Shown here in pieces: positions 57,901-64,000 of a DNA stretch of 64,000 bases (its first letter is position 1; every line of letters begins with the position of its first letter). The position numbers and the translations under genes are program-made. The DNA lies in NCBI GenBank assembly GCA_963797765.1, contig CAWCQU010000003.1:1488001-1552000 (forward strand), read 5' to 3'. The DNA is from JBGPTK01 sp963797765 (GTDB lineage Bacteria > Acidobacteriota > Terriglobia > Acidiferrales > UBA7541). The notes beneath the pieces are model-generated. The model was not told the origin of the DNA. It worked only from the letters and a program-made list of their open reading frames with translations, and did no database searches.

Positions 57901-58288
57901 TGAAGGCAATCTGCTTTCCATCCGGTGAGAAGCGCGGCTGGCAGTCCCAGGGCAAGCCGCTGGTCAATCGCTTCGCATCTCCGCCTTCGATCGGCAACAA
58001 ATAGAGATCGCCTAGCAAATCGAACACGATTGATTTTCCGTCGGGAGAGACGTCGAGCGACATCCATGTGCCTTCGTCGGTCGTAAAGGAAATTTTACGC
58101 GTGGCCTTCAGCGGCAGACCTTCTTCTTTTTTCTCGGCCTTTTTTCCGTCTTCAGCTTGTGGCACGTCTTTTTCCTGCGCCCGCGCGAAACCTGCAGGCA
58201 AACTGGCCAGAGCAATCAGAACGAGGGCCGCAAACCAATTTGCCAGCCGGGCGATCTTGCGAGATTTCATCGAATGTAGTTTCCTCAT
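54991..58288 (-). CDS. Secreted TolB-like propeller / amidohydrolase fusion protein (frameshifted near the end)
   Basis: About 1098 residues. GGGAGAGCATTC precedes ATG 58288; the signal peptide runs to LPAGFARAQ. Residues about 60-650 hold WD40-like/PD40 propeller repeats (SPDGKSIVFDLLGDLYLLPI, FSPDGKQIAFISDRSGSDNI, WSPDGGKIMFVAGSASGWLS). From about residue 690 a metal-dependent amidohydrolase domain follows, with HSH in IPGFVDIHSHLKTRRP and TTTRDPSINS; near 55215 the frame changes and continues SIEPGKLADLVVLNSDPLEN, the conserved amidohydrolase ending. This architecture is widespread in Acidobacteriota and Bacteroidota as putative peptidase or prolidase-like proteins. It is divergent from two more amidohydrolases. 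Confidence 0.85.
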
Positions 58289-58456
58289 GAATGCTCTCCC
58301 GTCAGAACCCGTAATCGAATGACAAATGAACCCGGCGAAGCCTAGACTAAAGTGCTCCTTCGGTCAATTCAGAAACAGTAAGACGAATGGGAACCCGAAT
58401 CGTTAGTTCATTTCGCAGGCCGCTTCGAGCGGAGAGGTTGCCAACGGGACTCGTTG

Positions 58457-58588
58457 AGTCTGTGTGGCAGCTCGGTCTTGGTTGTTGTTAAGTCTGCGTA
58501 CCAGCAACCATGTGGTCGAAAGCAAAGCTGCCACCCTGAACGGTGGCGCTACACGACCTCTCCTACTTGGCGTTGTCACACAGGCCCT
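58457..58588. mobile_element. MITE-like 130-bp element, copy 2
   Basis: Begins AGTCTGTGTGGCAGC and ends GTTGTCACACAGGCCCT, more diverged than copy 1. The interior aligns along its length (CTTGGTTGTT, AAGTCTGCGT, CCATGTGGTC, GCTGCCACCCTGAACGGTGG, CGCTACAC). It occupies most of the 58289-58692 gap. Confidence 0.65.
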
Positions 58589-58692
58589 GTAGCTGCCATC
58601 CAGGGCGTCCGGTGTGTTTGCAAAATTCGCGGGAGCACGAAAACTGAATTTGGAGTTAGAATCACGCCGCTCTTTTCAAGTTCGGAGGGGAT

Positions 58693-60012
58693 ATGACTCG
58701 ATGGGTCTTATTGAGTGCTTTCGGCGTGCTCGCCTGTGCCGCGGCTCTTGGAAGCCTGGGCGGAAACGCGAATGCGCAGTTGTCCGGGCCGGCGCTGTAT
58801 GTGCGCGCGGGGAAAATGCTGGATGTCCGCAGCGGCAAGATTTTGACCGATCAGGTGATCGTGATTCGCGGTGAGAAAATTGAAAGCGTGGCGCCGGCGG
58901 CCCAATCGCAGATTCCCACGGGTGCGAAGATAGTTGACCTCAGCAACGCCACGGTATTGCCCGGTTTGATCGACGCGCACACGCACTTGACCAGCAGCGC
59001 GAAATTGCATGGCTATCGCGCGCTGGGACTTTCCATTCCGCGCGAGGCGATTTACGGCGTCACCGATGCGGTCATCACCGTGAATGCCGGATTCACTTCC
59101 GTCCGCAATGTGGGCGCTCCCGCGTTCACGGACGTCGCGTTGCGCGACGCCATTAACGACGGCGACATTATGGGCCCGCGGATGCTCGTTTCGGGTCCGG
59201 CCATGGGAATTACCGGCGGGCACTGCGATAACAACTTGCTCCCTCCCCAATATGACCGCCGCTCGGATGGCGTAGCCGACGGGCCTTGGGCCGCGCGCAC
59301 CAAGGTTCGCGAGATTATCAAGTACGGCGCCGATTTGATTAAGATTTGCGCCAGCGGCGGAGTGCTCTCGAAAGGCGATCAGCCCGGCACGCAGCAATAC
59401 ACCCTCGAAGAAATGAAAGCCATTGTCGACGAGGCCCATCGACTGGGACGCAAAGTCGCTGCTCACGCCCACGGCACTGAGGCGATCAAGGAAGCGATTG
59501 AGGCGGGCGTGGATTCCATCGAACACGCCAGCTTGATCGATGAGGAAGGAATCCGTCTGGCAAAAGAGCATGGCACGTACCTGGTGATGGACATTTACAA
59601 CGACGATTACATCCTGGGACAGGGCGCTTCGGCGGGCATGCTGCCTGAATCGCTCGAGAAGGAGCGCAAGCTTGGCCAATTGCAACGCGACAATTTCGCT
59701 AAGGCCCACCACGCGGGAGCAAAAATGGCGTTCGGCACAGATGCCGGTGTATATCCCCATGGTGACAACGCCAAGCAGTTCCACTACATGGTGAAGTATG
59801 GAATGACCCCGCTCGAATCCATCCAGGCGGCCACCATCAACGCGGCCGACTTACTTGGATGGTCAGATCGCGTCGGCGCAATCGAGCCTGGAAAATATGG
59901 CGATCTGATTGCAGTCACCGGAAACCCGCTGGAAGATGTGACCATTCTCGAACAGGTAAAATGCGTGATCAAAGGCGGCACGGTAGTGCGCAACGACCTC
60001 GCAAAGCAGTAG
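58693..60012 (+). CDS. Secreted amidohydrolase (imidazolonepropionase/Xaa-Pro dipeptidase-like), first of tandem pair
   Basis: 439 residues after CGGAGGGGAT. Signal peptide MTRWVLLSAFGVLACAAALG ending NANAQ. Metal ligands: His-x-His in GLIDAHTHLTSS, a carbamylated Lys in ADLIKICASGGV, His in KVAAHAHGTEAI and in DSIEHASLID, and Asp in MAFGTDAGVYPHG. This is the subtype III amidohydrolase pattern of secreted Xaa-Pro dipeptidases and similar enzymes that split N-acyl or dipeptide bonds. The tandem gene at 60102 is a paralogue. Intact. Confidence 0.9.
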   Translation: MTRWVLLSAFGVLACAAALGSLGGNANAQLSGPALYVRAGKMLDVRSGKILTDQVIVIRGEKIESVAPAAQSQIPTGAKIVDLSNATVLPGLIDAHTHLTSSAKLHGYRALGLSIPREAIYGVTDAVITVNAGFTSVRNVGAPAFTDVALRDAINDGDIMGPRMLVSGPAMGITGGHCDNNLLPPQYDRRSDGVADGPWAARTKVREIIKYGADLIKICASGGVLSKGDQPGTQQYTLEEMKAIVDEAHRLGRKVAAHAHGTEAIKEAIEAGVDSIEHASLIDEEGIRLAKEHGTYLVMDIYNDDYILGQGASAGMLPESLEKERKLGQLQRDNFAKAHHAGAKMAFGTDAGVYPHGDNAKQFHYMVKYGMTPLESIQAATINAADLLGWSDRVGAIEPGKYGDLIAVTGNPLEDVTILEQVKCVIKGGTVVRNDLAKQ

Positions 60013-60101
60013 CACAGGCACTCCTGCCTGTGCGCATTTGGTGTTATATCGCAAGGAATTGACGATCGAGAGACTTGGGTTGAGTCATTCAAGGAGAAGA
60101 C

Positions 60102-61448
60102 ATGCGGCGAATCGTTCTTCTAGCAGTAGTCTTTCTTTTCATTGCCTCCACGGCGCACGGACAAGGCTGCGCGATGGGCGCTTCCGCGCCGGTCAAATAT
60201 ATTCGCGCCGGAAAAATGCTCGACGTGCGCACCGGCAAATTGCTGACCGACCAAGTAATCGTAGTCCACGGCGAGCGCATCGCCCGGATCGCTCCCGCAT
60301 CGCAAATTCAAATTCCCGCTGGCACGAATGTGGTGGATTTGAGTCAAGCCACCGTGTTACCGGGTCTGATTGACGCACACACCCACATTTTCCTCACCGG
60401 CGAGTCGCATGGCCGTTATGAGGAACAACTGCTCAAAGAGTCCTGGCAATTCCGCACGCTCGAAGCGGCGCGGAACGCCAAACTCGATCTTGAAGCCGGA
60501 TTCACCGCCATGCGCGACCTGGAAACCGAAGGCGCGATGTATAGCGATGTGGATGTGCGCGACGCCATCAATCGCGGATTGATCCCCGGCCCGCGGCTGC
60601 AAGTAGCTACTCGCGCGCTCTCGACCACCGGAGGCTACCCGCTCGAAGGTTTTTCGCCCGAAGTGCGTGTGCCCTCCGGCGTCCAGAATGCCGATTCGCC
60701 CGATGAAGCCCGCAAAGCGGTGCGCGAGCAAATCAAATATGGCGCCGACGTGATCAAAATTTACGGCACCCACAAATTCCATTTCACTCCGGAAGGCAAG
60801 TTGGTCAGCATTCCCACGTTCACACTTGAGGAAGTAAAAGCCATCGTAAATGAAGCGCATCGCGAAGGCGAAAAAGTAGCTTGCCACGCCTACGGCGGCG
60901 AAGGATTGCACAATTGCATCGATGGCGGCGTGGATTCCATTGAACATGGACTCGATCTTGACGATGCCGCAATCGACAAAATGGTCGCCAACGGAATCTG
61001 GCTCTGTCCCACTCTCTATGTTTATGAATTCGAGCCGGAAGAAGATCTGGAATTGAGCGGAGGCAAAACCACTCGCGCCCGAATTCACGAACCCAGCTTC
61101 AAGAAAGCCATGGCCAAAGGGGTGAAAATCGCCTTCGGCACAGACGCCGGTCCCTTTCCCCACGGCACGCAAGCAAAAGAATTTGAATACATGACGCGCT
61201 TCGGAATGTCTCCCGCCGCCGCGATAAAATCAGCGACACTCGATGCCGCCGAATTGATGGGCTGGAGCGATCGCATCGGCTCGATCGAACCCGGCAAGTT
61301 CGCGGACATCATCGCCGTCCAAGGCGATCCCCTGAGTGACATCACGCAGCTCGAACACGTAAAATTCGTGATGAAGGGCGGAGCGGTTGTTAAGAACAGT
61401 CTAGGGAAGCAGATGGAAAATTGCTGTGAGTACACGCATATCCAGTAG
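60102..61448 (+). CDS. Secreted amidohydrolase, second of tandem pair
   Basis: 448 residues. Signal peptide MRRIVLLAVVFLFIASTAHG followed by a Cys-containing start (QGCAMGASAPVKYIRAGKML). The same metal site as its neighbour: GLIDAHTHIFLTGES, GADVIKIYGTHKFH, KVACHAYGGEGLHN, DSIEHGLDLDD and IAFGTDAGPFPHG. The loop after the carbamylated Lys differs (YGTHKF versus CASGGV), so the two copies probably have different substrate preferences. It lies 89 bp downstream of the first copy; the gap has a small hairpin, GCACAGGC/GCCTGTGC near 60014. Intact. Confidence 0.9.
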   Translation: MRRIVLLAVVFLFIASTAHGQGCAMGASAPVKYIRAGKMLDVRTGKLLTDQVIVVHGERIARIAPASQIQIPAGTNVVDLSQATVLPGLIDAHTHIFLTGESHGRYEEQLLKESWQFRTLEAARNAKLDLEAGFTAMRDLETEGAMYSDVDVRDAINRGLIPGPRLQVATRALSTTGGYPLEGFSPEVRVPSGVQNADSPDEARKAVREQIKYGADVIKIYGTHKFHFTPEGKLVSIPTFTLEEVKAIVNEAHREGEKVACHAYGGEGLHNCIDGGVDSIEHGLDLDDAAIDKMVANGIWLCPTLYVYEFEPEEDLELSGGKTTRARIHEPSFKKAMAKGVKIAFGTDAGPFPHGTQAKEFEYMTRFGMSPAAAIKSATLDAAELMGWSDRIGSIEPGKFADIIAVQGDPLSDITQLEHVKFVMKGGAVVKNSLGKQMENCCEYTHIQ

Positions 61449-61665
61449 TGGGTTTATATCATCGAGGTAATTGGTTGGTAGTCCGGGGGGTGCCCTACGA
61501 CCGTGCGCGACACTCTCGGGAAGTATCGGAAACAGAAGCACTTGGAGCAGTTCGAGAACTTAGCCTGGGCCCATAGGAGTGGCCATCGGGTCCTCCTAAA
61601 ATTGCCGCACCTTGAGCATCGCAGAAACGGGTCGGAACGAACAGTCACGAATACTCAGGGGGATC

Positions 61666-62091
61666 TTACCAGCGGCGGCCACAAGAGCGGCAACTGCATC
61701 GACGTTGTTTCAGTGGAACGGGCAGCCCAAAAAACAGGAAGACATAAGCAATTCTGTAAGCTGACCCTTCTGAGGAAACATCCAAAGAATTACAACTCGG
61801 ACACGCTCGCTGCTTGTACTCTCCGACGCTCGGGACCTCAAAACCCTCCGGAATCGCCAGGTCCAATAACTCCTGCAGTGAGTCAGCGTCCTCTTCCTTC
61901 AACCAGAGTTTGACTCCGCCGAGTAGGTTCGACCACAGCCAATCCATTCGAATCGTATTTTCGTCGCTGAGAATGCATTCGATGTTTGCCGATTCCAGAG
62001 CTGTTTTAGCGAGAAGCGCGGCAGGCAGATCCCTGAAGCGCCAGGCAAGCACGAAGCCTCTCTGCTCATTTTCCGGATCAGAATCGGACAT
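61666..62091 (-). CDS. DUF2007 domain protein with C-terminal zinc-ribbon-like segment
   Basis: 141 residues. The N-terminal part, VLAWRFRDLPAALLAKTALE and SANIECILSDENTIRMDWLW, followed by VKLWLKEEDADSLQELL, matches DUF2007, a small ferredoxin-like fold called 'putative signal transducing protein'. The C-terminal part has CPSCNSLDVSS and RRCSCRSCGRRW, two Cys pairs that could bind zinc, around a hydrophobic stretch (IAYVFLFFGLPVPL). The gene is intact. Role unknown. The 61449-61665 gap shows no gene. Confidence 0.75.
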   Translation of the reverse strand: MSDSDPENEQRGFVLAWRFRDLPAALLAKTALESANIECILSDENTIRMDWLWSNLLGGVKLWLKEEDADSLQELLDLAIPEGFEVPSVGEYKQRACPSCNSLDVSSEGSAYRIAYVFLFFGLPVPLKQRRCSCRSCGRRW

Positions 62092-62143
62092 TGCACCCTA
62101 TCGAAACATAACCGAGAGAACGAGGGATTATACAGGCATACTT

Positions 62144-63457
62144 TCAATCCGCCGGGACGGCGGCAACCACGGCTTTGAGACTTTCGCGGCAAGCTTGGAT
62201 GGTGCGGTCGATGTCGTCGTTGGTGTGCGCGACGGAAATGAACAGGGCTTCAAATTGTGATGGCGGCAGGAAGATTCCCCGGCTGAGCATTTCGTTAAAA
62301 AATGCGGCGAACCGGCGCGTATCTGCTTTTCTGGCTCCCGCGAAATCGCGCACCGGCTCTTCAGCGAAGAAAAGAGTAACCAACGAACCGCAAGAATTAA
62401 CTTGTCCCTGCACGCCGGTATCTTTCAGCGCCGCGCGGAAACCTTCCACCAGGCGCGTAGCCTTCTTGCTCAATCCATCATACGTGCCATGCCTTTCCAG
62501 TTGTTCGAGTGAAGCAATCCCGGCGCGCATCGCCAGCGGATTTCCGGAAAGAGTTCCCGCCTGATAGACCGGCCCGAGCGGCGCCAGGTGCTGCATCACC
62601 TCCCGTCGTCCGCCATATGCGGCTACCGGCAATCCCCCGCCGATAATTTTCCCGAGCGTGGTGAGGTCGGGAACGATTCCGTAGACCGTCTGCGCGCCGC
62701 CGTAAGCCAGCCGGAATCCAGTAATTACTTCGTCAAAAATCAAAAGCGTGCCGTCGTCCTTGCTGATCTTGCGCAGCGCCGCAAGGAAATCGGGGTCGGG
62801 CAACACCACTCCCATGTTGGCGGCCACCGGTTCGATAATCACGGCGGCAATTTGCTGCGGGCAGGAGGCAAAGATTTTTTCCACGGCATCTAGATCGTTA
62901 TAAGGAACTGTCACCGTCAAGTGCGCGAAAAAATCCGGCACGCCGGGGCTGGAAGAAATTCCGAACGTGGCCAGCCCCGATCCGGCATGGGAAAGAAAAC
63001 CATCCGAGTGGCCGTGGTAACAACCCTCGAACTTCAAAATCTGGTCTCGTTTCGTGAAGGCACGCGCCAGGCGCACCGCGCTCATGGTCGCTTCCGTGCC
63101 GGAGCTTACAAACCGGACCATTTCCATTGAGGGAAGGGCCGACCGGATTTTCTCAGCCAGTTCGATTTCGAGGGCGTTGGTCATGCCGAAGCTGGTGCCG
63201 CGCGCCGATTGGTCGCGCACCGAAGCCGTCACGGCGTCATGCGCATGTCCCAGGATCATCGCGCCCCAGGAGCCCACATAATCCAGGTACTCGCGCCCAT
63301 CGATATCGAAAATGCGGGCCCCATTGGCGCGATCGATGATCAGCGGGTCTCCACCCACGGCTTTGAAAGCGCGGACGGGGCTGTTGACGCCGCCAACCAG
63401 TACGTCCTGCGCGCGCTGAAACAAGTCGCGAGTTCGGGGACGAGAATCGGAGCCCAT
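62144..63457 (-). CDS. hemL: Glutamate-1-semialdehyde 2,1-aminomutase
   Basis: 437 residues from ATG 63457 (GAGGTCACCCC upstream). Class-III aminotransferase fold: NSPVRAFKAVGGDPL, EYLDYVGSWGAMILGHAH, FVSSGTEATMSAVRLAR, CYHGHSDGFL, FDEVITGFRLAYGGAQ and the PLP-binding Lys270 in TTLGKIIGGGLPVAAYGGR, with YQAGTLSGNPLAM after it. The enzyme converts glutamate-1-semialdehyde into 5-aminolevulinate in the C5 route to heme. hemB lies directly upstream on the same strand, so the two form part of a heme operon. Intact. Confidence 0.96.
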   Translation of the reverse strand: MGSDSRPRTRDLFQRAQDVLVGGVNSPVRAFKAVGGDPLIIDRANGARIFDIDGREYLDYVGSWGAMILGHAHDAVTASVRDQSARGTSFGMTNALEIELAEKIRSALPSMEMVRFVSSGTEATMSAVRLARAFTKRDQILKFEGCYHGHSDGFLSHAGSGLATFGISSSPGVPDFFAHLTVTVPYNDLDAVEKIFASCPQQIAAVIIEPVAANMGVVLPDPDFLAALRKISKDDGTLLIFDEVITGFRLAYGGAQTVYGIVPDLTTLGKIIGGGLPVAAYGGRREVMQHLAPLGPVYQAGTLSGNPLAMRAGIASLEQLERHGTYDGLSKKATRLVEGFRAALKDTGVQGQVNSCGSLVTLFFAEEPVRDFAGARKADTRRFAAFFNEMLSRGIFLPPSQFEALFISVAHTNDDIDRTIQACRESLKAVVAAVPAD

Positions 63458-63570
63458 TGGGGTGACCTCGTGAGTATTGATTCGAAATTTCTCGACTTCG
63501 ATTCCCGCGTGACTGACCCCAGGCACGTGGGAATTGGTTCGTCACTTCCACTGCAAATGCGAAAATCAAA

Positions 63571-63600
63571 AGCTGCCGGCTGGAAAGCCGGCGCTACAGA
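63571..63600. repeat. Short dispersed hairpin between hemB and hemL
   Basis: GCCGGC (63575-63580) pairs with GCCGGC (63587-63592) around TGGAAA, inside AGCTGCCGGC...GCGCTACAG. The CTGCC-GGTGGCGCTAC frame equals the core of the 130-bp elements with changed stem bases, which suggests the stem is kept by compensatory change. Confidence 0.5.
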
Positions 63601-63607
63601 ACACAGT

Positions 63608-64000
63608 TCAGCAGCCGCCGAGCCAGCGAGCCGCTTCCTTTGCGTGATACGTCAAAATCATGCTGGCGCCGGCGCGCTGAATTCCCGTCAAAATCTCCAG
63701 CGTCACGCGCTTCTCGTCGATCCAGCCGTTCCTGGCCGCCGCCTTCACCATCGAATATTCGCCGCTCACATTATAGGCCGCCACCGGCACGTCGAATCGC
63801 TCGCGAACGCGCTGGATGATATCCAGATAGGGCAGCGCGGGCTTCACCATCACCATGTCCGCGCCTTCTTCCAGGTCCAGAGCAACTTCGCGCAACGCTT
63901 CTCGCGCGTTCGCGGGATCCATTTGATAGCTGCGTCGATCGCCAAATTGCGGCGCCGATTCGGCTGCTTCGCGGAACGGTCCATAGAATCCGGAACAATA
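63608..64000 (-). CDS. hemB: Delta-aminolevulinic acid dehydratase (porphobilinogen synthase), 5'-truncated by window edge
   Basis: The C-terminal 130 residues. The frame enters from the window edge with YCSGFYGPFREAAESAPQFG and DRRSYQMDPANAREALREV, then the Schiff-base Lys in MVMVKPALPYLDIIQRVRE, VAAYNVSGEYSMVKAAARNG and TYHAKEAARWL. These are diagnostic of HemB, which joins two 5-aminolevulinates to porphobilinogen. It precedes hemL in the same direction, 150 bp apart. The N-terminal part and start lie outside the window. Confidence 0.95.
   Translation of the reverse strand, partial: YCSGFYGPFREAAESAPQFGDRRSYQMDPANAREALREVALDLEEGADMVMVKPALPYLDIIQRVRERFDVPVAAYNVSGEYSMVKAAARNGWIDEKRVTLEILTGIQRAGASMILTYHAKEAARWLGGC

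Overview
The window looks like a chromosomal segment of an Acidobacteriota bacterium (class Terriglobia or a relative). The basis is inference from gene content: two very large Oar-type TonB-dependent receptors with an N-terminal carboxypeptidase-regulatory domain, SBBP and YVTN propeller proteins with Ig-like/TIG tails, a tandem DUF507 pair, a DUF6526 protein, bacillithiol deacetylase BshB1, and several secreted amidohydrolases. No rRNA or taxonomic marker settles this. Base composition is about 55-60 % GC by eye.

Layout. 0-5 kb: end of an unknown gene, a BtuF-like binding protein and a homodimeric pyruvate dehydrogenase E1 (aceE), both broken by several frameshifts, with an intact Nudix hydrolase between. 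5-13 kb: secreted proteins (a propeller-like protein, a DUF1254/DUF1214 protein, a large SBBP-repeat adhesin-like protein) and an IS3 relic. 13-18 kb: SDR, bshB1, M48 protease, DUF507 pair. 18-19 kb: tRNA-Val(UAC), tRNA-Asp(GUC) and a broken tyrosine integrase. 19-24 kb: a small beta-barrel and a 4.1-kb YVTN/Ig/TIG gene with a structured leader. 25-28.5 kb: TonB, treZ and a second TonB relic.

28.6-45.8 kb is the most distinctive part. Two divergent gene sets meet at a 182-bp intergenic region near 39.5 kb. The left set (minus strand) holds a StyA-like flavoprotein monooxygenase, three nitrilase-superfamily proteins (one has Ala in place of the catalytic Cys), a TonB-dependent receptor, an isochorismatase-family hydrolase and a phytoene-desaturase-like FAD oxidoreductase. 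The right set (plus strand) holds an SDR, a natural StyA-StyB fusion (monooxygenase plus flavin reductase), a VOC-fold protein, a third StyA-like protein and an aromatic-type aldehyde dehydrogenase. Two of the three StyA-like proteins carry residues remembered as typical of indole rather than styrene monooxygenases. Together this reads as an uptake and oxidation pathway for an aromatic or N-heteroaromatic compound, possibly with a nitrile or amide group. The substrate is not known.

45.9-64 kb: a DcaP-like porin, a stand-alone recombinase-domain protein, DUF6526, a second Oar-like receptor, a 1.1-kDa-residue-scale propeller/amidohydrolase fusion, two tandem secreted amidohydrolases, a DUF2007 protein, and the heme genes hemL and hemB (hemB runs off the end).

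Two cross-cutting observations. First, about two dozen apparent single-base frameshifts interrupt otherwise conserved genes over the whole window; sequencing or assembly indels are the simplest explanation, so most are annotated as one gene with the break noted. Second, several small palindromic repeat families recur between genes: a 70-85-bp double-hairpin element (four copies), a 130-bp element with terminal inverted repeats (two copies), and a related short hairpin found alone.
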